The position numbers were made by a program, and so were the translations under genes. Under the pieces are notes generated by a model, which was not told the DNA's origin, made no database searches, and worked only from the letters and a program-made list of their open reading frames with translations. From Hymenobacter jeollabukensis (GTDB lineage Bacteria > Bacteroidota > Bacteroidia > Cytophagales > Hymenobacteraceae): a DNA stretch of 64,000 nt. The stretch covers positions 62,001 to 126,000 of the forward strand of contig NZ_VAJM01000016.1 in the NCBI RefSeq assembly GCF_005771675.1, written 5' to 3'. Within the stretch, counting starts at the first letter, position 1. Every line of letters begins with the position of its first letter. Below, one piece after another: positions 14,699-21,639 of this stretch.

Positions 14699-15787
14699 AT
14701 GTATATCAAGATAATCAACCCCAAAACAGACGGAAAAAACGCGTACAGCAACACTGGTAGCGCCGCGCAGGCCGTCAATTATTTGAAGAAGGAAGCCAAG
14801 GAGCACGGTCAAGAAGCAGCCTTTTTCGGCCGGGAATCCGAGCAGTTATCCGGGGACGAAGTGACCCAAATGTTAGACAGAAATGTCAAAGGCTTGCGGG
14901 CGCAGGATGCCAAATTCTATTCGTTGGTGATTAGCCCCAGCGCCGCCGAGCTGGCCCACATTGGCAACGATGACGCCAAACTGCGCGCCTATACCCGCGA
15001 CGTAATGGCGTCCTATGCCGAGAACTTTCGGCTACCAAATGGCAAGAAACTAGGGGCCGAGGACCTGGTTTGGGCCGCTACCCGGCACGACCAGCGCATC
15101 CACCGCGGCAGCGACCCGGAAGTCACCGCCGGCGAGAGCAAGCAGGGCCAACTTAAGGAAGGCCTGCAGACGCATATTCACGTCGTGGTATCAGCTCGCG
15201 ACGCCGACCAGAAGGTAACGCTCAACCCCATGAGCAAGCCTGACCGCTTCAACCGGGTGGAGTTTGCCGCCACCAGCGGGGCACTGTTTACCCAACGCTT
15301 CGGGGAGGTGGGCATGACGCCCCTGGAGGTGCCGCGCCCAGGGCTGCCGAGTCGCAGCGCCGTGAAAGCCTTGGTGGACTACATTACCAGCCCGCGCCCG
15401 GGCATCAGCGAAGAAGAGCACCAGCGCCGGGCCCGCCGCATCGAGGAGCGCGTCGAGCGCATCAACGGCCAGCTGCCGGCCGACGACCACTTGGACGCGG
15501 GCAAGGTGGCCACCATCGGCCGCAACCGTGGCTACGATAAGGTATTCTACTCATCCCTGAAACGCATCGAGCTGCAGGTTGCCGAGGGGCGCCCGCCGGA
15601 GCAGCCGTACGAGCTGCTGGCATCCGGTAAGGTGAGCCGACCAGGTGGGCCGGTGCTGCAGGGCGTAGTAGGCATGCAGCAGCTCATTCGCCAGAGCCAG
15701 GGCGAACGGGAATCCCGCACCCAGGATATCGGAGGCGATGATGACGAGTTCTACCGCCGGCAGCGTCGAGGACTCGGCCGGGAATAG
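14699..15787 (+). CDS. DUF5712-family relaxase (mobilization protein)
   Basis: 362 residues. The N-terminus has NTGSAAQAVNYLKKEAKEHG, then SLVISPSA, WAATRHDQRIHRG and the histidine triad-like LQTHIHVVVSARD (about residue 160). These match the Bacteroidota DUF5712 group, which is often labelled MobB in databases although it is a relaxase and not a cofactor enzyme. The protein should nick oriT and lead the strand through the mating channel together with the TraG-like protein at 28679. The C-terminus is basic and Arg/Gln-rich. Confidence 0.8.
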   Translation: MYIKIINPKTDGKNAYSNTGSAAQAVNYLKKEAKEHGQEAAFFGRESEQLSGDEVTQMLDRNVKGLRAQDAKFYSLVISPSAAELAHIGNDDAKLRAYTRDVMASYAENFRLPNGKKLGAEDLVWAATRHDQRIHRGSDPEVTAGESKQGQLKEGLQTHIHVVVSARDADQKVTLNPMSKPDRFNRVEFAATSGALFTQRFGEVGMTPLEVPRPGLPSRSAVKALVDYITSPRPGISEEEHQRRARRIEERVERINGQLPADDHLDAGKVATIGRNRGYDKVFYSSLKRIELQVAEGRPPEQPYELLASGKVSRPGGPVLQGVVGMQQLIRQSQGERESRTQDIGGDDDEFYRRQRRGLGRE

Positions 15788-15868
15788 GTTGGCCGGAGTT
15801 TACGGTAGAGCTTATCTTTACCGCAATAGCATCCGACGTCGAGGTACCGGCCAAAGGTTGGTTGCCGG

Positions 15869-15894
15869 AGAGCCCAGGCAAGGACCAGGGCTCT
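15869..15894. terminator. Terminator between convergent relaxase and RES genes
   Basis: AGAGCCC-A-GG / CC-A-GGGCTCT with a six-base loop, immediately after the leftward stop at 15902 and about 80 bases after the relaxase stop. Confidence 0.65.
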
Positions 15895-15901
15895 TTCGCT
15901 T

Positions 15902-17026
15902 TCATTGAGCAGGGGTAGGCTCATTTTCCGGCGCCAACTCATGCAGCTCTAAGGGCTCCAGGGCCAGTTGCACCTGGTGAGTTACTTCACGATCCGGTGT
16001 GTTGGCCGGCAAGGCTACTGGAAGCATAGCGCGGGTTACCGGGGCGGAAATCAGGAGTTGCGAAGTTCGTACAGGGCAGAGCCCTTTCTTTTCCCAATGA
16101 TGAACCGGAATAACCACGTTGTAGGCGTTCAGGTAGTCTGGATCGGTTAGCGATACGCGGGAGGAAGAGAATGCAATTCCATCCAGCCGAGGGGCGTTTT
16201 CTGGTTGGTGACTGCGTATCCATTCCAACATGAGGTGCGGAATGATGTACTCTGCATGGAAGGTCTCTTTGGGCTCAGTCGGTATGCTGGCCGCCATGAT
16301 CAAGGGCCACGTTACTAGAAATTTGATGAGCTGACCATCGTACCGGTGCGGTTTGCCTAGGTACGTTGCGCGTACTTCCTCGACGCGGTTGCGCAGATCG
16401 ACCAGGACAACCGGCGCATACTTTGAAACCGGATTGACGCGCAGCTTTACTGCGTGCAGGGTCAGCCCAAAGGAGGTTGCGCGTATTTCTTTAAAGGCCA
16501 AGTTGACTGAGCTGGCCGCGTAAATACATGGTTGCCCGGCGATGCTGAAGCGTTGAGGCGCCACTAAGTAGCTTTTCTCATAGGGGATGTGAAACATCTC
16601 CCGAGGCTGCAACGGCAAATTGTCGGCCCGCAACCGGTAAAGGGTTTCCTGCTCACGCAGGATGTGCAGGCTCAGGTGGCTGGCCGGCGCGTAGAGTTGC
16701 TCCACTTCCGTCAGGACCAGATTCTTTGCCAACTCCGCCATTGCGATGCTGGGGCTTCCCTTATCGATGTAGGCCTGCAAAGCCCTGGTTATTCCAATAT
16801 TCAACTGACGCACGGCTTTGCAGACCAACTCAGCATAAGGTAGCACGCCCAGTCGGCCAACATACTCTGTACGATGGTCGATGACGATGGGCTCTAAGCG
16901 TTTGACTAGCTCGAAATACTGGCCCAGCGTGCGTGTTACAAAGTGATAATAACTAGGCTCAGAAGAGTCGCGCCAATTTTTGGGGAGCGTAAAAATTGGG
17001 TCCTGGAGTAATTCTTCGACGGTCAT
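15902..17026 (-). CDS. RES-domain protein (NAD+-degrading toxin family)
   Basis: 374 residues. The C-terminal half has the RES signature elements: LYRLRADN (about 150), RFSIAGQPCIYAASSVNLAFKEIRA with the Arg-Phe-Ser and Tyr-Ala-Ser motifs, and YIIPHLMLEWIR followed by GIAFSSSR. RES toxins such as MbcT degrade or phosphorolyse NAD+. The roughly 150-residue N-terminal helical region is extra compared with the usual 150-230 residue toxins. No Xre/MbcA-type antitoxin is adjacent. Codon use is less GC-rich than in its neighbours, which suggests separate acquisition. Confidence 0.75.
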   Translation of the reverse strand: MTVEELLQDPIFTLPKNWRDSSEPSYYHFVTRTLGQYFELVKRLEPIVIDHRTEYVGRLGVLPYAELVCKAVRQLNIGITRALQAYIDKGSPSIAMAELAKNLVLTEVEQLYAPASHLSLHILREQETLYRLRADNLPLQPREMFHIPYEKSYLVAPQRFSIAGQPCIYAASSVNLAFKEIRATSFGLTLHAVKLRVNPVSKYAPVVLVDLRNRVEEVRATYLGKPHRYDGQLIKFLVTWPLIMAASIPTEPKETFHAEYIIPHLMLEWIRSHQPENAPRLDGIAFSSSRVSLTDPDYLNAYNVVIPVHHWEKKGLCPVRTSQLLISAPVTRAMLPVALPANTPDREVTHQVQLALEPLELHELAPENEPTPAQ

Positions 17027-17129
17027 GTATTGCGCTGCAGTGGACAGCCGAAAGATAAAGGTTGGGCAAAGGGCAAGGTCGTTGGGTACTGGTAAGTTGG
17101 AAGATGCTTAGGAGTTAAAAGCTTAATTA

Positions 17130-17146
17130 AAGTTTATGTAAAACTT
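17130..17146. promoter_or_regulatory. AAGTT-N7-AACTT motif before the isoprenoid-synthase-like gene
   Basis: AAGTTTATGTAAAACTT, about 85-100 bases upstream of the start at 17231, within an AT-rich promoter-like stretch. The same spaced inverted repeat is found at 28654-28670 and 31225-31241, with a one-mismatch copy at 53274-53290. Confidence 0.45.
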
Positions 17147-17230
17147 AATCAAAACTCATATACATTGCATTGAATTTACCCCCAAAAAGGCTGCTAAAGG
17201 CTCTGCGGTACAGGTATTTTCAATGTGGCT

Positions 17231-18163
17231 ATGCAGGCAGTTCAGGATTATGTAGACTCATTACCGATCAGCGAGACCCTCAAACAGGAGCTCGTAAGTC
17301 CCCCGTATCTGCACGCCTACCGGCTCTACCTGAACCTGCCTCGTTACCTAGCGCCGGTGTTTCCGGCCGTGAGCGAGGCCCAGCTCGACCGCCTCACCAT
17401 CTTTAGCTACCTCTACTTCCGGTTCGTTGTGGCCGTGGACGACGTGCTCGACGCGCCCCTGAGCAGCGACGCCGGCAGCGAGCGGCTGCTGCAGTACCTG
17501 GGCCTTTACGAAACGACTGTACTGGGCCTGAGCGAGCTGTTGCCCGCCGGCGGGGAATTCTGGCAAGCCTTCTACGTCTGCAAAAAGCAGTACATCGCCG
17601 CCAACCTGCGGGAAAAGCACATTTCCCGGCAGCGGGAAGCCTTCACGGAAGAGAGCTTTGAAGAGCTGGCCAACGGCAAATCCGCCGTGGTCTACGCCCT
17701 GGTGCACGCGCTGGCTGTGCTGGCCGGCGACCAACAGCCCGTCGAGGACCTGATCAATTGCCTGCGGGGCATCCACGTTGGCAGCCAGTACCTGGATGAC
17801 GTCGAGGACTTCCGGCAGGATGCCCGCAACGGCCAGTTCACCTACGCGCACCACCTGGTAGACGTCTTCATCGATAACCACGGACTCGAAGCCCGGGTAG
17901 CAGGCGAGGAGTACCGGTTTCGCTACCTCTACACGTCAGGCACGGCCGGCAAACTGATGCAGAAAGGCCGGGCGCACTACCAAGCCAGCCTAGCCATAGC
18001 GCAACGGCTGGGGCTCGACGGGCTGGGCCAGTATCTGCAGGCCGAGTTGGACACCTTCACCGAGCAGCTGCGCGCTACCAATGCACTGGTGCAGGAGCTG
18101 CGCGGCGACGTGCTACCGGCTACGCTCGTCGCAGGCCAGGTACCAGCAGCTGTTTTGATGTAG
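17231..18163 (+). CDS. ComQ-like class I isoprenoid synthase / prenyltransferase
   Basis: 310 residues from the ATG at 17231 (MQAVQDYVDSLP); GTG 17225 is in frame. All-helical, with the first Asp-rich motif DDVLD at 70-74 and the second DDVEDFRQD at 189-197, followed by an NGQFTYAHH like the NSE/DTE-end metal site of head-to-head and terpene synthases. Both motifs bind Mg-pyrophosphate. Four bases separate it from an RRE/M50 peptidase gene, and a 53-residue peptide gene follows. That arrangement resembles ComQ, an isoprenoid-synthase-fold enzyme that prenylates the ComX pheromone. A true terpene or polyprenyl synthase is the alternative. Confidence 0.7.
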   Translation: MQAVQDYVDSLPISETLKQELVSPPYLHAYRLYLNLPRYLAPVFPAVSEAQLDRLTIFSYLYFRFVVAVDDVLDAPLSSDAGSERLLQYLGLYETTVLGLSELLPAGGEFWQAFYVCKKQYIAANLREKHISRQREAFTEESFEELANGKSAVVYALVHALAVLAGDQQPVEDLINCLRGIHVGSQYLDDVEDFRQDARNGQFTYAHHLVDVFIDNHGLEARVAGEEYRFRYLYTSGTAGKLMQKGRAHYQASLAIAQRLGLDGLGQYLQAELDTFTEQLRATNALVQELRGDVLPATLVAGQVPAAVLM

Positions 18164-18167
18164 GGCC

Positions 18168-19346
18168 ATGCTTGTCACGACTGCCAGCGGCATAAGCCCT
18201 TACGATTCGGGCCGGTGGGTAATCAATACCCCCGCCGGCCGGCACGTACTCGTCAACGACGGCGGCGCCGAGCTGTACCGGATTCTGCGCCACGCAAGCA
18301 CCGTCGAGCAGGCCCGTGAAGTCTTTAACCAGTCCTTCCAGGCCACGCTGAGCGCGGAGGCCTTCGACCGCTTGGTGCAGGCCCGTTTCGGCGGCTACGC
18401 CATCCTGCAGCACGACGGCCCGGCCGTGGCCCAGCCCGAATACATTGCGGGCGCCACGCAGCTGCTCACGCCGCGCGCGGCCGGGTGGCTGGCGCTGCCC
18501 TTGGTGCCGCTGATGCGCCACCGGTGGTACTGGGGCCTGCTTGGCGCGCAAGTATGCTTCGTCGGGGTAGTAGCAGCCGCGGTGCCCATGCCGACCGCAC
18601 CGGCAGCAGCGTACCTGGTAGCGGCGCCCTTGGTGTGCGCTTCCTGGGTGGTGCACGAGCTGGGGCACGTTGCCGCCTGCGCAGCAGCTGGCGTGCGCCA
18701 CGGCGGGATTGGGGTTGGGTTGTATGCCTACCTCTTTCCAGTGCTCTACGCCGACGTTTCCAACAGTTGGCAAGCCCCCAGGGGCGTACGGCTGCGCGTC
18801 AACGCCGCCGGCATCTTCGCGCAGGTGCTGCTGGCCAGCGGGCTCACGGTCGGCTACCTGGCAACCCAGTTGCCGGCCTTGTTGCTGGCTTCGGTCTCCA
18901 TCGGCGTTTCGGCTGCCTGGCAGCTTAACCCCTTCCTGCGCAGCGACGGCTACTGGATGCTGTCGGATCTGAGCAATACGCCCAACCTGCACGCAGCGGC
19001 TTCGCAATCTGCACGGCGGGCCTTTTCCCTGGCAGGCTTCCGGGCTTGCCTTGCGGGCCGCGCCAAGCGCCCCACACGCGCTGAGCTGTTGCTGGGCGTC
19101 TACGGGGTGCTCAATCGGCTGGTGCTGGTAGCGGTGGTGCTCTGGATGCTCAGCCGGCACGGGCAGGCCATTTGGGAGCTTCCCCTGCAGCTGCCGGCCC
19201 TGGTGCGCCAGGCCTGGCAGCTGCACCGGTGGCCGCAGCCGCAGCAGTTGGTCGCCTTAGGCTTCTACGCCATGTGGGCCCGCTTCCTGGTAGCGCAGCT
19301 CGTCGGGCGCTACCGCTCATACTCACTGCCGGCCCAGCCGGCCTGA
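18168..19346 (+). CDS. M50 metallopeptidase with N-terminal RRE/PqqD-like domain
   Basis: 392 residues. Residues 15-85 look like a PqqD-type peptide-recognition domain (VLVNDGGAELYRIL...EAFDRLVQARFGGY). Then come about seven membrane segments with the zinc motif HELGH at 163-167 and the distal NPFLRSDGYW at 254-263, which supplies the third zinc ligand Asp. This M50 subgroup (YydH-like) accompanies ribosomal peptide maturation genes and would cut or export the modified peptide. It is tightly coupled to the preceding prenyltransferase-like gene and is followed by the short peptide gene. Confidence 0.8.
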   Translation: MLVTTASGISPYDSGRWVINTPAGRHVLVNDGGAELYRILRHASTVEQAREVFNQSFQATLSAEAFDRLVQARFGGYAILQHDGPAVAQPEYIAGATQLLTPRAAGWLALPLVPLMRHRWYWGLLGAQVCFVGVVAAAVPMPTAPAAAYLVAAPLVCASWVVHELGHVAACAAAGVRHGGIGVGLYAYLFPVLYADVSNSWQAPRGVRLRVNAAGIFAQVLLASGLTVGYLATQLPALLLASVSIGVSAAWQLNPFLRSDGYWMLSDLSNTPNLHAAASQSARRAFSLAGFRACLAGRAKRPTRAELLLGVYGVLNRLVLVAVVLWMLSRHGQAIWELPLQLPALVRQAWQLHRWPQPQQLVALGFYAMWARFLVAQLVGRYRSYSLPAQPA

Positions 19347-19354
19347 TCAATACC

Positions 19355-19386
19355 GTTGCTTGGCCTAAGCGGGTGAGCCAGGCAAC
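19355..19386 (+). promoter_or_regulatory. Hairpin between peptidase and peptide genes
   Basis: GTTGCTTGGC / GCCAGGCAAC (one mismatch) with a 12-base loop, nine bases after the peptidase stop and 39 before the peptide ATG. There is no T-run, so it may protect or attenuate the transcript and raise peptide expression relative to the enzymes. Confidence 0.4.
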
Positions 19387-19424
19387 GTCCACCAACACCC
19401 GCATCACTTAACCACAGTTGCCCC

Positions 19425-19586
19425 ATGGACAACAACATCAACAACCAACCGAACGAAGCCGAAATTGCTGACCGCATCTCGGCAAGCGCACTCGAAGAGC
19501 GCCGCGAGCAAATCAAGCCCAGCTGGTCAATGGGTAGCGACGACCCGGCCGTGTATGAGCACGAGACGCCAGCCGGCGGCTGCTAG
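19425..19586 (+). CDS. 53-residue precursor peptide ending Gly-Gly-Cys
   Basis: ATG 19425 to TAG 19584-19586 encodes 53 residues: an Asn-rich start (MDNNINNQPNEAEIAD), a charged helical leader (ISASALEERREQ), then IKPSWSMGSDDPAVY with the only Trp at 34, and an end HETPAGGC with the only Cys at 53. The length equals that of ComX precursors. Leader-like acidic helix plus short C-terminal region, placed after an RRE-bearing peptidase, fits a ribosomal peptide precursor. Candidate modification sites are Trp34 (as in ComX) and Cys53 (as in prenylated C-terminal Cys). Too short for ordinary gene calls. Confidence 0.7.
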   Translation: MDNNINNQPNEAEIADRISASALEERREQIKPSWSMGSDDPAVYEHETPAGGC

Positions 19587-19601
19587 GAGCTGCTGCTAGG
19601 G

Positions 19602-19680
19602 GAAACAAAGAAGCCCGGTCAGCGACCTTGTCCTTACCCAAATCTCAGCAAACGCTTCGGCCTTTTGGCCGGAGCGTTTC
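19602..19680. repeat. Left copy of an about 80-bp inverted repeat
   Basis: Inverted counterpart of 23139-23218; nearly every base matches except a three-base central segment and one extra T on the right. It contains the hairpin AAACGCTTCGGCC-TTTT-GGCCGGAGCGTTT (19650-19679), which would also terminate the peptide transcript. The two copies enclose 3.6 kb with the mercury genes and the transposase. Confidence 0.75.
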
Positions 19681-19785
19681 TTGTTTAAGGAAGCAGGTGG
19701 AGCATTGAGGTAGTTGGAAGCCGGCCACTTATGTCCGTAGAGTAGTAACATGCCGTTTTTCACGCGTAGGCTATACCTTGTGGCC

Positions 19786-20250
19786 ATGAAACCACTGCTG
19801 CGCTTTCAACTACATGTCGTGAATGCTCCGGCCGGCGTAACGGTGGCCTTGCAGCAGGGCACCACGCAGTTGCTTCCTCCAGTCGTGACGACCAGCGAGG
19901 GAGTGCTTCTGTTCGAAACGGAATTGGGTGTTTCCCAAGTAAAAGATCAGCAAGGATTTCGCCTCAGCGGTCCTTGTGTCCACGGCCGGGGTGACGACCG
20001 GTTTCTTTACCTGAACTCCGGCACCTTAGCCGGACAGGCTGATTCGTGCTGGACGCGCCGGGCTAAAGTACCGTTACCGGTATTGACCGCCGCCTTGGTG
20101 GAGCAGGCATTGGCCGCGCCAAGCGCTGCGTTTCAAGCCCGTATGTGGGGCTGGGCCGCCGATGGTGGCCCAGCCTGCGCCAGCATCCGCCTGCTGGAGG
20201 CTGGGTGGCGCTTGGTATCAGCAGCGCCTACCGGTTCGGGGAACGGGTAA
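19786..20250 (+). CDS. DUF5990-family protein
   Basis: 154 residues from the ATG at 19786 (MKPLLRFQLHVVNAP); an upstream ATG at 19750 is also in frame. Family pattern: FQLHVVNAPAGVTVALQQG, then LSGPCVHGRGDDRFLYLNSGTLAGQADSCWTRRAKVPLP, and WGWAADGGPACASIRL. Members are small proteins of unknown function widespread in bacteria. It is the first gene inside the 80-bp inverted-repeat segment and points toward the mercury genes, which are on the other strand. Confidence 0.75.
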   Translation: MKPLLRFQLHVVNAPAGVTVALQQGTTQLLPPVVTTSEGVLLFETELGVSQVKDQQGFRLSGPCVHGRGDDRFLYLNSGTLAGQADSCWTRRAKVPLPVLTAALVEQALAAPSAAFQARMWGWAADGGPACASIRLLEAGWRLVSAAPTGSGNG

Positions 20251-20273
20251 AAGCTACCGTCTGAAGAGGCGGG

Positions 20274-20519
20274 CTATCCGCAGCAGCCTTGGGCCCCTGT
20301 TGCTTGAATAGGCGGGCAAGGAACGGTGCCATATGAACAGTACACGCAGCAGTCGCCGGCCAGCGGCTTGAGCATCGTGTGGCAACTGGTGCATTCGTAA
20401 AACCATTGACAGGCATCGGTCGGCATCTGCTCCGCTTGGGCGTGGTGACACACCGGACAGGTGAGCACGGACGTTAGCTGAACTGCGGGCGGAGGAGTAG
20501 GAGGCATGATCGACAGCAT
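20274..20519 (-). CDS. Cys-rich zinc-ribbon protein of mercury operons
   Basis: 81 residues. Metal-binding pairs CPVCHHA, CTSCHTM and the signature GDCCVYCSYGTVPCPP. Small proteins with this signature are common beside MerT/MerP genes in Bacteroidota and Proteobacteria; their exact role is not established. It starts 10 bases after the MerTP stop, so it is the third gene of the ArsR-MerTP operon. The start could also be the ATG at 20507. Confidence 0.75.
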   Translation of the reverse strand: MLSIMPPTPPPAVQLTSVLTCPVCHHAQAEQMPTDACQWFYECTSCHTMLKPLAGDCCVYCSYGTVPCPPIQATGAQGCCG

Positions 20520-20529
20520 GGGACGTTGC

Positions 20530-21156
20530 TTAATGGGTAGCAGGATTCAGGACTGTATAGCCCGTGCCGTTAATAGCCGCCTCGACCTGGGCGGCGGGTG
20601 TCACGGCGGCATCAAAGCGGACCTGCGCCGTGCCCTGGTCGTAGGATACCTGCACGCTTCGCACGCCCAGCAGTTGCTGCACGTCGTGCTCCACGTGGCG
20701 GGCGCAAGCCTCGCAGGTCATGCCGCCAATGCGGTAGGAGCGGGTTTGCAACACCGGGGTTGTACGGGTGGGGAGCAGGGGTGTGGGGGCCGTCGTTGAA
20801 TAGAACGGCGCGCTGTAGTAGGGGAAGGTCAGCAGCAGCCCGGCCAGCAGGGTAACAGCCGCCAAAAAGCCCCGCGACTGCATCCGTACGGGCTTGGCTG
20901 GCATGTCGCAGCCACACGCATCAGCGGCGGGCATGCGGGACCGCAGTTGCTGGTACCAGGCAAAGCCTAGCACGCCGACGGTAAGGGCCACCAGGTATGG
21001 CCGTAGCGGCTCCATCCAGGCGAAAGTGGTCGCTACTCCGCCCAGCCCGCCGACAATGGCTAGCAATGGGGTGATACAGCACAAGGAAGCTGCCAGGGCG
21101 GCCAGCAGGCCCGCTCCGGCCAGCGGCTTGGTAGGAGACGTCGGCGTAGGGTTCAT
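20530..21156 (-). CDS. merTP: MerTP: mercuric transport protein fused to a MerP-like domain
   Basis: 208 residues. The N-terminus is MerT-like: a membrane helix with the paired cysteines ASLCCITPLLA (about 24-34), further helices, and the cytoplasmic-loop cysteines ACGCDMP (about 80-86). The C-terminus (140-205) is an HMA domain with GGMTCEACARHVE. The protein would bind Hg(II) outside the membrane and pass it inward. Its ATG overlaps the regulator stop (21153-21156). No mercuric reductase gene is present in the window. Confidence 0.85.
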   Translation of the reverse strand: MNPTPTSPTKPLAGAGLLAALAASLCCITPLLAIVGGLGGVATTFAWMEPLRPYLVALTVGVLGFAWYQQLRSRMPAADACGCDMPAKPVRMQSRGFLAAVTLLAGLLLTFPYYSAPFYSTTAPTPLLPTRTTPVLQTRSYRIGGMTCEACARHVEHDVQQLLGVRSVQVSYDQGTAQVRFDAAVTPAAQVEAAINGTGYTVLNPATH

Positions 21157-21527
21157 CGGGCGGAAGTCGCGTGTGAAGTGGACGCCGCGGCCAGCAGCGA
21201 ATGAATTAACGGTTGCTGCGCAGCAGATAGCGAATAAAAGACGGTTTGGCCCACTTTGCGGGCCTGGATGACCCCGCCGTCTTTGAGCTTCCGCAAGTGC
21301 TGGGAGATGGCCGACACGTTCATCTGTAGCACGTCGGCCAAGTCACACACGCATAGTTGTTGCTCCTGGGCCAGCAAAAACAGCATCTGCAGGCGCACGC
21401 GATTACCCGCCAAGCTTAGGACAGCCGCCAGCGCGGCCAACCCCGGCTCTACGGACGCCAGGCGCTGCTGGCACTGCTCGATGTAGGCAGTGTCGGCAAA
21501 CACCCGGATGCACGAGGAAGAAATCAT
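21153..21527 (-). CDS. ArsR/SmtB-family metal-responsive repressor
   Basis: 124 residues. Winged-helix protein with the alpha-3 metal-binding motif QLCVCDLADVLQMNVSAISQHLRKL and the wing GVIQARKVGQTVFYSL. The ELCVCDL-type cysteines bind thiophilic metals such as As(III), Cd(II), Pb(II) or Hg(II). It is the first gene of the mercury operon and likely represses it; operator and -7 element lie directly upstream. Confidence 0.88.
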   Translation of the reverse strand: MISSSCIRVFADTAYIEQCQQRLASVEPGLAALAAVLSLAGNRVRLQMLFLLAQEQQLCVCDLADVLQMNVSAISQHLRKLKDGGVIQARKVGQTVFYSLSAAQQPLIHSLLAAASTSHATSAR

Positions 21528-21541
21528 AGTGGTCGTTTCGG

Positions 21542-21581
21542 CAAAGGTAGCGTTTAGGTATTTTAGTTATTGCTTAAATAA
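21542..21581 (-). promoter_or_regulatory. Promoter and operator of the arsR-merTP operon
   Basis: On the minus strand TACCTTTG (complement of 21542-21549) matches the -7 element TAnnTTTG, 15 bases before the ATG at 21527. TTATT-GCTTA-AATAA at 21567-21581 is an AT-rich inverted repeat of the kind ArsR proteins bind and would overlap RNA polymerase. Confidence 0.6.
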
Positions 21582-21639
21582 TGTCGCACTACCCCCCCCT
21601 TCTTCACGGCCGGCGGTTGCCGGCACACCCACCCAGGCC

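Noticed and set aside
18120-19226. 368-residue minus-strand open frame
   Set aside because: Antisense to the M50 peptidase, whose HELGH and NPF...DGYW motifs show which strand is coding.
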